From: Episyrphus balteatus
Taxonomy: Eukaryota > Arthropoda > Insecta > Diptera > Syrphidae
Assembly: GCF_945859705.1 (NCBI RefSeq)
Contig: NC_079135.1
Location: forward strand, 123,261,551-123,325,550
Direction of reading: 5' to 3'
DNA length: 64,000 bases
The translations under genes were made by a program, and so were the position numbers. The notes beneath the pieces were generated by a model. The model did not search any database, was not told the DNA's origin, and was given only the letters and a program-made list of their open reading frames with translations. This document shows, one piece after another, positions 49,120-60,760 of this stretch. The first letter of the stretch is position 1; each line of letters opens with the position of its first letter.

Positions 49120-49901
49120 TGAAGGTGGTTTGGGGTTGAATGGTAAAATGGAAAGGAAAGTCAGGAAATCAAAACAAAAACCAAAAGTCCTTCTCAATAT
49201 GATGCTGAAAAGAAGGTAAAAGAAAGTCGCACATTGCGAAGCTCGTTTCGCTCTGGAGATGTCTGTGATGGGGTATAAGGATATGCGTGTACCGGCAACA
49301 ATGTGGAGTGGCGATCTCTACTCTCTGCGATGCGATATGGTGGAAGGACATTTTCTTTGGAAAATAATTTCGTTTTCATTTCGACCTACCTACGAGTTAT
49401 ATATAAGTGAAGTTGGAAGAGTGAATGGTGGTATAGGTTTAAGGTACCTACTGGTTGCTTGCTTATTTTTCTTTTTCTTAATTTTCTTTGGTGGTCCAGA
49501 AAGTAAGAACAAAATCATTTTTTTTTTTAAATTAGTTCAGTGGGCTATCGATTTAATCTACTGACTTCTCAAAGCATTTTCTTTTGTAAAATTTAAAGTG
49601 ATAGAATTTTTATTTTTATTAGAATCATAAACATTTGACATAGACATTGGTTTTATTGAGTCTTGGGAGGAAAACTTTTGAGACTATTGGAAGAAATAGT
49701 GCTGAAAATAAATTACCTATCAGTATATTGTGAGTAAAAATAATCCCGTTGTAACAGCCTTTAAGTTTAATTTCATTGCAAAAATTACCTTAAAATTCGA
49801 ATTCAATTAATTTCTAAAATTAAATTTATTGCACAGTAGTTCTTAACTGCACTCAAAAGTAACACTCAGACTGAATGCATTTTGACACCAAATGAACATA
49901 A

Positions 49902-49973
49902 GACTCCGTGGCGCAACGGTAGCGCGTCTGACTCCAGATCAGAAGGTTGCGTGTTCAAATCACGTCGGGGTCA
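49902..49973 (+). tRNA. tRNA-Trp (anticodon CCA)
   Basis: This is a complete 72-nt, intronless cloverleaf. The 7-bp acceptor stem pairs GACTCCG with CGGGGTC (one G-T wobble), followed by discriminator A at 49973. The anticodon stem pairs TCTGA with TCAGA and presents CCA at 49934-49936, so it decodes UGG as tryptophan. The internal pol III promoter is visible: an A box in the D arm (TGGCGCAACGG, from 49909) and a B box in the T arm (GTTCAAATC, 49953-49961). The sequence agrees closely with arthropod tRNA-Trp as I remember it, so it looks functional. It is the only clearly functional gene in the window. It sits alone, 111 bp upstream of a pogo-like MITE. No CCA tail is encoded, as expected for a eukaryotic nuclear gene. 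Confidence 0.96.
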
Positions 49974-49981
49974 AATTATCA

Positions 49982-50002
49982 TTTTGGTTGTTTTTTTTTT
50001 TT
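49982..50002 (+). terminator. Pol III terminator of tRNA-Trp
   Basis: A T4 run lies 8 nt after the tRNA 3' end (49982-49985) and is followed by a long T tract from about 49990. RNA polymerase III terminates at runs of four or more T on the coding strand. The second tract would act as backup. Confidence 0.85.
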
Positions 50003-50083
50003 ATTTTTTTTTAAATTCTTCTATTTAAATGCCACTCATGAAATTTTTGAATTTTTTTTTTTCGGAAATATAAAATGTATTTA

Positions 50084-50596
50084 CAGTACATTCTCGATTA
50101 CCGCAACTAATTAAAACAAGGGTGGTTGCAATGACCGAGTAAATATTTTTTAGGCTCGATCTGAGATGAAAAGCGAAAATATCAGAAAACCAACACTAAC
50201 AAAAAATATATTAAATGCAACAAATTTGTGTTCACTAAAATATAATTGATATGAAAAGAAACAAATGGAAGTGAATTCATTAAGGAAAGTACGTAATTAC
50301 GTACATGATGTTAAGTTCTTTACACAAATTTAATTATTTTTTTTTTTCGATTTTTTAGTTTGTTAGATTTTTAAAATTGACATATCTCGCAGTTTTTGAA
50401 CTATCAACAATTTTTCTATAAGGGTTAAATTTTGTTCGGTTCATCGAATTTTTGTATTGAAAGTTGCACTTATCGAGTCAATTTTTGCAAAAGAGTTGCG
50501 AATTGCGATTACTGCATCAATATTGATAAAAATTGAGGTGTTGCGAAAATCGAGGAGTTGCGTGAAGCAAGAGTTGCCTTAATCGAGAATGTACTG
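50084..50596. mobile_element. pogo/Tigger-like MITE, 513 bp
   Basis: The ends are CAGTACATTCTCGATTA... and its reverse complement, matching over about 25 bp with two mismatches. TA dinucleotides flank both sides (50082-50083 and 50597-50598), the signature target duplication of the Tc1/mariner superfamily. CAGT...TCTCGATTA is typical of pogo/Tigger-type termini. No transposase frame is present, so this is a non-autonomous internal-deletion derivative. It inserted about 110 bp downstream of the tRNA-Trp gene. Confidence 0.85.
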
Positions 50597-50598
50597 TA

Positions 50599-52560
50599 TT
50601 TGTAAATTAATTTATGTTAAAAAAAAAAAACTTACCCGTTGGAATGAAATGTTTTAAGAATAGTTTTCTTCAATTGATTTTTAATTTATCTGAAAAGAAA
50701 AATATAAATATTTTGTTAGGTATTAAATTATACCAAAAAAAAACTGTTCTTTGTTTAGTGATAATACAATTACTGATTTTTTTGAACGAAAAAAAAATAT
50801 CCATAATTTAAAACAATTTTGACTCAAAATAAGTAATTTTTGTAATTTATGAAAAAAAAACTTTATTTTTATTTTTAATTTATAAAAAAAATTTTAAATT
50901 ACCAAATGTAACGCACATACAGTTTTTTTGTAGGTAGTAAAAAAAACTTTCTGTTCTATTTTCTGCATACAAAATATGTAATTACAAAGAAAAAATGTTT
51001 GCATTAAGAAAAACAATGCAAAAATATTATAGCAATGCATTGAATATTTTTTAAATTAGTTTTAATATTACCGGAATATTGTTGTTGAAATAATATGAGG
51101 CCAAATAGTCAATTTTTTTATAAATTCGAAGAATATTAGAAAAAAAATATTTAATAAACACATTTTGCATTGAAATTAAAAAATAAATTGTTCTGCATAG
51201 GAAAGTTACATTTTTAAAGAATTTTTGTTTCCCAATAAATATTGTCTTTTAAGTACATAGTTCAAATGCATTTTTTTAATTAATTTTTTACAACTCTGAT
51301 TACAGGTGCCATATTTTGTAATTTACAATGTTTGTTGTTTTAATTTTTTATAAAAATATAGGCTTTTTGTTTTTTTTTAATAACAGTGTAAGAGAACGTG
51401 TTTCTTAAATTACTTAATATGAAAAAAAAACTTGAAATTTCTTGCAAGTATTAAAATCAGTTTTTAAATTTTTTGAGATGCAAATGTAAAACTCCAATTG
51501 ATTTTAGCTTTCAAAATTAATTCTTTGAAAATTTAAAGTTAATGTTGGAGGAACCAATTTTTGGGCTTCTGAAACTTCAAAACAAAATTGTTTTTTTTTT
51601 GTAATCATATCAATCGTTTTGAACAAAAATTATTTAAATTTCATATTTTATTAAAATTTATGATTTTTATCATGAGTTATGTTCCAAGAAATTATCTCCT
51701 TTAATTTTAATTATGTCTTTCAAGGTGCAAACTTGTTTAAAAAAATGATTATTGCGAACTTGATTTGAATTTTATATAATTCTCCATTATATTTTTTCTA
51801 AAACTGTTATTTCATACTTTGTCTGAAACTAATTATTACATGGTTTTTTTTTTTTTAATTTGAATTTAAAATTATGCATACTTAAATTTAAATAACTAAA
51901 GTATTTTTGAATTTTAGAAAAATAAAAACATTTATTATTATTCATATTCAATCGCATCGATTTTTTAAATTTCTCTTTTTAAATGACGATTTTAAATTGA
52001 ATGGAGGTTAAATTGGGTCTTGGAACCGTTTTTGAGAAATATAAGAAATATTATTAATTGCAGGATTTCTATTTCATCAATAATAATACATAACACTGTA
52101 TAGTGTACAGTGACTGTATGTCAGAAAAGGGTATAAAATATACACGGGCAGACACATATCACGTTTTGCAGAATTCGTTGCACTCAATTCAAAACGGTAT
52201 GTAAAAATTCCATACAAAATAAAATTTCTTTTAAGAACTGAACAAAATTTGCAGGAACTATGTGTTCATAAATTTTAGCTTATAAAACTTAAAAAAACAT
52301 TTGAATTCAGTATTGAATCAACTGCACAGAAATTATTTGTTTTCTTTTTAATTAAAAATCACGCAAAGCAACACCAAAGTTACTTTACATGATAGTTCAC
52401 TAGATATTCAATTGTTTTCCAAAATATCCAGAGATTCTTACGCTTACTTTAGGTACAAAAGACAATCTTAGGTAACTTTGTTTGAGCTTGTATTTATTAA
52501 ATAGGTAGGCGACCGTTTTAAAAACGACAGTTAAATATAAAATCATTAAACTGTTCACAA
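50599..52560. other. AT-rich desert
   Basis: Nothing recognised apart from the TATA/initiator/donor candidate near 52132 and a small inverted repeat CACTGTA/TACAGTG at 52094-52112. Confidence 0.6.
52132..52200 (+). promoter_or_regulatory. Candidate TATA + initiator + splice donor
   Basis: TATAAAATA at 52132 is followed by TCACGTT, with its A at 52161 (TATA about 29 nt upstream, the usual distance). A donor G|GTATGT occurs at 52196/52197. This could make a very short non-coding first exon on the plus strand. The downstream sequence shows no clear acceptor plus coding exon. Confidence 0.25.
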
Positions 52561-55384
52561 AATACTATCTAACAATTTATCAAATTTTATTGCTTTTTCT
52601 TCTATCACTATTTTTCTCTTATGTACACATTAATGCCTATATAAATCTTTCTCTAAAAAAAATCATCTAAAAGCTCCCATTAAAAAAAACTGCTCTATAC
52701 CCTCTCTAAATTCAAAAATCAATATCCACCAAAACTTAGAACGATGAAAAAAAAGAAAATAAAAAATAAAAAGAAAAGAAAATCTATACAGAAGTTGTTA
52801 AGGAAAAAAATAATAAATAAAGAAAATATGTATCCCTGATATAAATTCAAAGAAAAAGAAGAGAACTATCCATTACTTCCAGGCACATTCATTTCTTTTT
52901 TTATATTCCGCACTTTTACCTATACTATACTTGTACCCATCAACATCATTTCATTTCTTCGTTCTCTCTCACTCTCTTCAAATATAATACAAAAACTCAT
53001 CTCCCTTTTAGAAGAAACATTTCTAATTCCCTTTGCTGCTTAACCATTCAGCCACTAAAAAAGCAATAATAATATCCCTTCACATCCTCTGCAATAATAC
53101 TACGGCAAATATACCCTTTACCCCCCATTTTTTCCATTCTTACTTTAGATATTTCATCGACAACCCATTGTGTCCTTCCAGAACTGCTACTAATGCTGCT
53201 GCTGCCACTGCTGTTATTCTACTTTTCTACCTTATGCACAAGCTCTAGCTCCCTTGAAAATAATACAAAAAAAAAGCACCTTTCCCCACACCCTCTAACC
53301 ACCCTGTGTGCGCCTTCTAATGTCGTTTAAACTCGCATCATTGTATTACATTTCATAGTTGAATATAAAGATAGCGGACGATTTATGTCGACCTACCCTC
53401 TCAACCCTCTGCTGTCACCCCTAACCCCCCTCCCAAATGAAAAGAAACAGAAATTAAATTCAAACACACATAAAAACCCCCCCGAAAAAAAGGATGCTAG
53501 ATGGATGGGTGCTACTGTTAGGGGTACCAATACCTACAACAACTATAACGACACCACACAATCAACGCGGCAGCATAGTGCGGAGGGTATAGTGCCGTTA
53601 CACAGAAGCAACCAAAAAAAAAAAAAAAAATCCTTAGTTCCACATTCTACCACTCTCCATCTCTCGATCTCAGAACTCTTACCAGCAACTGTGAAGAAGG
53701 ACGACTTGAATAATAAAAATAAGAAAATAAAGTAACATCACAACATTACAGCACAGTGGTATTACTTTTCTTCGTCCTTGTACAAGAGGCACCATCAGAA
53801 AAAAAAAAATAGAAAAAACCCTTACCCCCTCTCTAATACAATTCGTCTCAATCCCTCTCTTCGCAGCCCCCACCACACACATCATTTGAAAGGGATGCTC
53901 GCTCACTCGCGCTATTTTATAGCGAACGACACGACGACGAGCTTACTGCTTACTACCTATACAAAAACTTAGAAATAATCACCAACATAAATCTCTAAAG
54001 CAGTAGAAAAGAAAAAGATGAAGCACAGGGATGCTTGGAGAAATCCAAAACCCCACAACTCACACCCCAAAAAAAAAACTCACTGCCAACATCCCATCAG
54101 TACCTAAGTAATACAAAGCCAAATCCAACGAGACGAGGAAAGAATAAAATATAAAAAAAGAAAAAAAAAAAATCGTCCTGTTATACAGTCGCGGCGCGCG
54201 CGGTAGCTGTAAAGAAGAAGGAAGGACTCTCGCTCTATAACAGTAGCGGTGTAATAGCGGCAGCCTTTAATTTTTTTATAGTTATTTCAAAACGAAAACG
54301 AGCTTTCCTCATGCCTTGCCCCCTAACCGACCCCCCGTTTTACATCTCTAAACACAGAACGCGCACACGACGGTCGTAACTCACCCCCTTCTATTACGAG
54401 GGGGGAATATATAAATCTTCTTTTCAGAAAATAAACACTAATACCAGAAAGGAAATAAAAGGAACTAGAAAATTTAGTATCTATACAAAATTTTATGAAA
54501 GCGCAAAAGGACGACTATACGACGATGAAGAAAAATAAGAAAAAAAAAAAAATCTTTTTCAACAAAAAAAAAAGGACCTTAGCAAAGAAAACCCCAAAAA
54601 AAAAATTTTGTTTTTTTTTTTTGTTTAAAATAAGAGAAATGTGAAAAACACAAGGAAGCACAAAAGTTTTCATTTTCAAATCACCACCCTCTTTCTACTT
54701 TCTATTTTTGGGCTCTCTACGACGATGACGACGACGACTAACATTCAGCAACAAATCGCCCTTTCTTCCTTTTTTCTTATAACAGCATCCCAATATTCTT
54801 CTAACGCTAACTCCCAAACCCAAACAAACAAAACAAAAAAAAAAACCTACCAACTACACTACTACATCACTGCTTTTTGCCTAGTTTTATATAGCCCGCG
54901 AAATTGAACTAAAAATTTACACAGGAAGAAAACTCCAAACACAAACTAGAGGATGGGAAACTACCTGCTAAAAATTATTACTTCATCCTTAATATCGCTA
55001 TAGTTCGCTTAAAGAGGATGAAGAAAGATGTGGGTATTTTTTGGAGTAGAAATATAGAAGGTTGAGGGGGATTTGGGATATATTTTCTTTTTCTTCTTTT
55101 TCTTTATCGCTTTTATATCTTTTTCTAAACTATACAACTACAACGGTAGCTTAAGAAAAAGAAAAAAAAAGGCCTCGAGAAATAGAAATAAGAAACACAA
55201 TATAGACGATGATGATGATGATGCTGATGGTGATGATGGTCGGCGCGGACTACAGTGGACCAATTTGACAGAAAAAAAAAATGAAATGTCGTCAAACAAT
55301 TTCTTTAATTTTCTTCAATTAGATTTCACTGAAGCAAGCGATGGACAATCGTTAGAACTTCTAAACTCAAATTACACTAGAAAT
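52561..55384. other. C/A-rich, CpG-bearing unique block
   Basis: C/A-rich on the plus strand to about 54900, with GCTGCTGCTGCCACTGCTG at 53193-53211, a CpG run GCGGCGCGCGCGG at 54191-54203 (alternating CG, Z-DNA-prone), ACGACGACGACG at 54726-54740, and a GATGATGATGATGATG run at 55208-55226. Just after 54950 a short stretch turns G-rich. Open frames up to 116 codons are low-complexity. Confidence 0.6.
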
Positions 55385-55690
55385 TGTCCCTTTAATAAAA
55401 CTATACTTTTATAAAGGATTTTTGTGTGCTGATTCCGAATCTGAAGTCAAAATTAGCTTAGCACTTCACGTTTTTTAGATATTCAAGTTAGAAAATCACG
55501 AAAACCATTTTTTTGCTGTTTTCGAAGCAATATTTTGGCGTAATGTAATCTTCTTCAACTAAACTTGTCACGGTTTATAAAAGAACTTATTTTTTTCTTT
55601 CAAATTCAGTTTCAATATTCTCAATATCTTATTTATTATCTCACATATCTAAATTTAAGTAAGTTAAGTAGGTTCTAAAATTATAACGAC
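55385..55690 (+). repeat. Family E repeat, copy 3
   Basis: GTGCTGATTCCGAATCTGAA, GCACTTCACGTTTTTTAGAT, TGCTGTTTTCGAAGCAATAT, TTTGGCGTAATGTAATC and CAGTTTCAATATTCTCAATA match the copy at 21150 in order, with a ~40-bp insertion in the middle. Confidence 0.75.
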
Positions 55691-56499
55691 ATTACTTTTT
55701 TTTTCACCTCATAAATCACAAACAAATAATTTTTTTTTTGTTCAGTGTAAAAATTGTTGGTTTTGCACTGTGGTTCATTTGTCCAACGTAAGCCTAACTT
55801 ATTTTTTTTATTCTACTATTTTTTTAAAAGATACAACAAAAAACTTTTTTTCAAATCAAAAACTGAAAAAATTGTGATTCTTTTTACAATGAAAATGTCG
55901 TTAGTTTAAAACCGTGGTCTGTTTTCCCAAGGTTATCTCAGGGTAGCCCAATTTTTATTTTCGCTATCCTACACTTAGCTTAAAAGTTATAAAAGTATTA
56001 GCTTTTATTCTCCACATAAAGAAAAAAAAGTACGCATACACCACAGTGACCTTTTTAATTTAGAAAAATTAAATCCACTGGTGTTTGCGTTTTACTTGAT
56101 TGAATGTAGTCCATATAACATTTCTGTTAAGAAGCTAAAGTTGAATTGTTTCATTTCACCTTAAAAACCATAACAAACAAATATTTTTTAATGTGTAAAA
56201 ATTATTGATTTTTTTGGTTTGCCATTTAAGCACCTAGAAAAGCTACATGTTTAGTAAAATCTATCCAAACATTTTTCAAAAGTAACAACTAATATAAATT
56301 AGTGTGAAGTGATTTTTTTTTTCAGTACACGAATAGAACTTTTTAAACTTTTCTGAACTAACATTGGTAATTCCAACAAATTACATCACTTTTTTTTTGT
56401 TAGTCCCCTCTTATTTAAAAAATTATGACATGAACATTTTTTTTTTTCAAATTACCAAACTCTTAAAAATCAAAATTTGTTTTATTCAGTGTCCTTTTG

Positions 56500-56790
56500 A
56501 ATATTTGCTCTATCACGTCAGGTTTCCGCGGTAACCTAAAAAAAAATTTGTTCGTTTCTTTTTTGAGGTAATCTCGAAAACCTGACGTGTTAGAGTAAAA
56601 TAGACTTCGAATCTGGCTTCAGCGACCCAAAAAACATATAATTAACATAGTCGCACTCCCAGATTAAAAAAAAAACTTTTTCGAGGCTGTAACATTTTTT
56701 GAGGTTATCTTGAAAATCTGACGTGATGGGTCAGAATGGTCTTCGTATTCAGTTTCAGTGACCCTAAAAACCTATGGATTCCACTAATAA
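56500..56790. repeat. Family E-related tandem units
   Basis: Three versions of a block recur: ATCACGTCAGGTTTCC, AAAACCTGACGTGTTAGAGT and AAAATCTGACGTGATGGGTC. The last two are followed by TCTTCG or CTTCGAATCTGGCTTCAGYG and GACCC. The half-palindromic TCACGTCAG core links them to the CTGACGTGATAGAAG block at 21627. Confidence 0.55.
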
Positions 56791-59700
56791 ATAGCCCAAA
56801 ACACAATATTGAGAGTTACTATCCCTTATAAAAGGTTTCAGATAGTCATCGGAAATAACCCGTTATCTTAAAAACTGTCCATTTTTCGACTTTCTGCGCA
56901 TATCGGCTTTTGATCAGGAGCTTCAACAGAACAACATACTAAAATTTCAGACAATTTCAAAGAGGGTCACTTCCCATACAAAATGTAGAAATCTTCGCAA
57001 CATGACTTTTCCATATTTCTTGAAAAATATGTATCTGCTTCTCTTAACTTAATAAAATAGTCCCACAAACTAGAACCTTATTTGTTAGCCATTTTGTGAA
57101 GTCTATATACCACTATAAAATCAGTCACTGATTTTCAATTCACCTGCAAAATTTTGTTGTTGGATGCTATTAAGTCTTCGGCAACATGTTGTTTCCTTTT
57201 TCTTGTTCTTTGTTGCTGAGATTGCCTTACTGATGTAACAGCTATATAAGACCTTTCGACACAATAATACTGATTGTCGAAATTATTTACTTATTTTGTT
57301 TTATAATTTTGACAACAATGCTAAAGAAATGTTTTTTTGCCGTACAAAATTGGGGGACAAAATTTGCGTAGCCAAAAAGTTGTGGAACTAAAAAGTTGCA
57401 AGTACAAAAGCTGCAATATAAGAATTTGTAGGAACGTTTTTCAACATAAATATCAAATCCAATCAATTTTTGCTTCTTAAAAATTTAAAAAGTTCCATAG
57501 TTGAAAATGTTTGACTGGGTAGTGTTTTAGGGGGGTGGTATAGTTCGCAGTTTGCCTGGGCTCATATACTACACAGCCTCCGCGGAAAAAGTTACTATCG
57601 ATTTAGAGAGTGTGTTGTTAGTCGAAAACAGTTTTTCAGCAGTTTCTTTATTTTCTCCCTTTCTTTATGCCTCACCTCACTGAGTTTCTTTGTCCCTTTC
57701 CAACCCTCCCCGACCTCCCCTACCTTCAACCACTGAGTTTAGTCCATGTTGTTGTTGTCGTTTACGAGTTTATATTTTTCTACTACTACTATTTTTTTTC
57801 CTATTTTATTTCTTCAAAAACTACCCTTAATGGTTGTAAAGCGATGACGACGATAAAAACGGTGTGGAGGATGTATAGGATAGGAATGAAAAAAAAAAAA
57901 AAAATCATTTTTTAAGCGAAAATCTTTTAGAAAGTAGAGACGCGCATAAAGAGAAGAGCGACGATGACGACAAATCGAATACAAAAAAATGGAAAAAAAA
58001 TACTGCGGAGTATTTTTAAGTTTGTGTGCGAAAGAGACGCTCATTGGGCCACATTGTTAACTAAAAAAAATTTTTATTTTATTTTATTCTCTTGCTATTA
58101 TTTTGCCTGCCACCAGCCACCAACCACCCTCATTCTTTGTGATTTCAGTGTGTACTTGCCTAGTTTTTCAAACTCTCTTTCTGGTGTTTTTTATTTTTTT
58201 TTTCCAAAGGAACACAAAAAAAGGGTTGATTAGGGCATAGCATCAGCAATAGAAATTTAACAGGATAAAAAAAAAGGATTCATACCTCTCTCTACCTATA
58301 TACCTAGTATAGTTCCTCTGACCGATTATTTTTCATTTAATCGTAAGAGCCATAGGCCATCTCATCGGGCACAAGCTGATGCCTTTATGCTTATGCTTGC
58401 GAAAGTAAAGGTATCCATCTCTAGTTCACAAAAGGGGATTAAAAACAAAAACCAAAATAAACGAACGAAAAAAAACAACCCTTTTTTTTTTTTGGTTGGA
58501 CTTGTTCCGAACCGAGGTTTTAGATTAATCATGGGTTTTTGATTGATTGAATCAGTTTTTTTGAGATTTTCTCCCGATACAAAAGGCTCTCTACTATACA
58601 GATATATATAAAATATTTAATGTGTGGTATAGAATTGGAGGAATAGAGAGTGAGAGAGAGAAAAAAAATAAAAATACAAAGCAAAAGAAAGAGAGAACAA
58701 GAGGAAGTAAAAAAAAAAAAAAAATACAGGAAAATAATACAAATTTTATAGAAAGGGTACGAGTTGACCTCTTCTTTGCGCCAGTGAACCGTAAAAATCG
58801 CATTCCTTTGGTCAAACGAAAATAAAATACAAATACAAACACAAACACAAACTTTTGAGAAAACACAAAAAATAAAATAAAATTGAAAAAAAAAATGTTT
58901 TTTTGTTCGTCTTTTTTTTTGGTGGTGAATTGAGGAGAGAAGGGAGAATTTTTGAATCGCGAGAATATATAGGTCATAGGTCATTGCTGAAGGTGAGGGA
59001 ATATCGAGATGATTAATGGGGAAGAAAGGGTTTCCGACTTTTTTTTGTCGGATTTGAAGGGAAACAAAAGTTCAAAAACACCAGGAAAAAAAAATTGAGA
59101 AATAGGTATTATTTTTAGGTATATCATATTGATTATGGATTTCAAGCCTTCAAGTCAAAAACTTGTTTTATTCTTATCTACCTATAAGGGTTTTTTTTTG
59201 TTGTATCTTTTATTCGATAAAGAAGGATCCCATGCGTGAATCTAATTGCAAGCTATCAAAAAAAAAGTACAATAAACTTGATTTAAGTATGTAGATTTTA
59301 GTTTTGTCTAAGACCTTTGACATATTTGCACTTAGAACATAGGGGTTTGGGATAGCTATTGGAATAACCTTTGTAACCAAATGTGTCCGGTTCGGGTAGA
59401 TTAGGAAGGGAGTGCTCGGCCCACCGAAAACCCTTCCGGCAAGGGTCAAGTCCTCATGAGATTTATGAATGGGTGATATAAACTAATTAAAATATTACCT
59501 ATCTAAAGTAGTAAAATGTCAGAGTTGATGATGTATGCTCGTTGCTTGACCTATTACTATAATAGTGTTACCTTTGCATAGGGGTTATGATATTGTTCTC
59601 TTCGGAAGGGCATTCGTAGAAGTTCGTTCATCGCGTTTATACTTAATAGCCTGGCCTCTAATATTTTATCTAATTTCTAATGCTCTGATAAAATAAGACT

Positions 59701-60210
59701 CTATTCAAGAAACATGGTTGTAAGTCGTTAGACCTCGGTCGTGTTGCCTCAGCTTGATGTTCCATTTTGTTATTTTTTTTGTTGAAGCTTTTTGATCTTT
59801 TTAGTTTCGAAGCAGAAATGAAATTGCATTTTCGTGGGTGAATGATGTCTATTTTATATTTTCGTCAAAACAAAATGTGAACTTTAAAACAACAAAGTGT
59901 AGTTTTTCACAGTTTACAACTTCATGTCACCAAATCGACACAAAATAGAAAGAAAAACCGCATATTTTAAATAAAATGTATGTTGTGTATGCAACGAAAA
60001 CTTCCCAATCTCTTGATTGAAAGTCAGAGAAATCTAGGTTTTAGACATTTTCTTTTAAAAGATGTTTTCTTGATGTAAGTTTTCCTATCGCCTAGTGAAT
60101 TTGCCTTGGGTCTTTCTCCGAATTACGTGCCTCTGGTTTTTTCCACATTTAGTACCCTGAATGTACATCAGGATTTATATCTTACGATGTGTTTATATTC
60201 TTATTTCGTT
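56791..60210. other. Unique DNA with C-rich to G-rich switch near 58.3 kb
   Basis: 57660-58170 is C-rich (CCAACCCTCCCCGACCTCCC) and 58600-59090 is G/A-rich on the plus strand. The longest open frame of the window (151 codons, minus strand, 58529-58984) overlaps a second 127-codon frame and is F-rich, so both are compositional. A moderately GC-rich segment at 59390-59450 (AGTGCTCGGCCCACCG) is unassigned. Confidence 0.6.
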
Positions 60211-60214
60211 AAGA

Positions 60215-60260
60215 TTTTTTTTTAATATGCTATTACCTGCAATAGCATATTAAAAAAAAA
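60215..60260. repeat. Perfect 20-bp hairpin, 6-nt loop
   Basis: 60215-60234 (T tract, then AATATGCTATT) is the exact reverse complement of 60241-60260 (AATAGCATATT, then A tract), with loop ACCTGC. The right A tract overlaps the left arm of the next hairpin. Confidence 0.95.
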
Positions 60261-60339
60261 ACTTTTTGACTAGTGAATTCGAACAGGGAAGAAAAAATCG
60301 AATGCCTTGTTCGAATTCACTAGTCAAAAAGTTTTTTTT
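60254..60339. repeat. Perfect 32-bp hairpin, 22-nt loop
   Basis: 60254-60285 (A tract, CTTTTTGACTAGTGAATTCG, AACA) is the exact reverse complement of 60308-60339. The loop is 22 nt. No target duplication is obvious. It could be a very short MITE or a palindrome formed at a break. Confidence 0.95.
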
Positions 60340-60344
60340 ATAAA

Positions 60345-60760
60345 AATCAAAGTATTTTTCTAATGGTTTTTTGTGCGCTGAGCTCGAATCCGAAGTCAGA
60401 AAAATTCTATCACATCACGTTTTTGAGATATTACCATGCAAAACATCACAAAAATAGTGTTTTGGACGTTCAAAATTCAATATCTAAAAAACTTTTCACG
60501 TTAGAGCTATTCTAATGCTAGATTTAAATTAAGAAGGTCAAAGGCCATTAGAAAAGTATAATTTAGTTTCTATGGAAAATTATTTCTCGCCAATATTACT
60601 GTCATTTACGGAAAAATCGATCTTAAAAATCGTTTTTTTGTTTTTTTTTTTCAATTTTTCTCAATATTTTCTAAAACAAAAGTATAGTTTTTCCACACAA
60701 TCTTAAATAATAGGTTTTAATCTAAATAATTTCATTTCAAACTTTACAAAAATCAAAAAT
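60345..60760 (+). repeat. Family E repeat, copy 5
   Basis: GTGCGCTGAGCTCGAATCCG, AAGTCAGAAAAATTCTA, ATCACGTTTTTGAGATATTA and a distal AAAAGTATAATTTAGTTTCT follow the order of the copies at 21150 and 21452. It starts immediately after the perfect hairpin at 60254-60339. Confidence 0.6.

Larger units (their letters stand above)
46345..49901. other. Non-coding DNA with CpG-rich islands upstream of tRNA-Trp
   Basis: Islands lie at 47690-47780 and 48755-48830 (GTCGCCGCCGTCATCATC, GTCGTCGACGTCTTCTTCG). G-rich tracts occur at 48140-48210 and 49080-49140. Candidate promoter and exon signals are listed separately. Open frames are short and low-complexity. Confidence 0.6.

Noticed and set aside
55073..55414. 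113-codon frame with an aspartate run
   Set aside because: The D run is a GAT microsatellite, and the end of the frame lies in family E repeat sequence.
58529..58984. 151-codon minus-strand open frame, the longest in the window
   Set aside because: F/I/L-rich from T/A tracts, overlapped by a 127-codon frame on the same strand. No domain, no codon signal, no Kozak or splice context that stands out.
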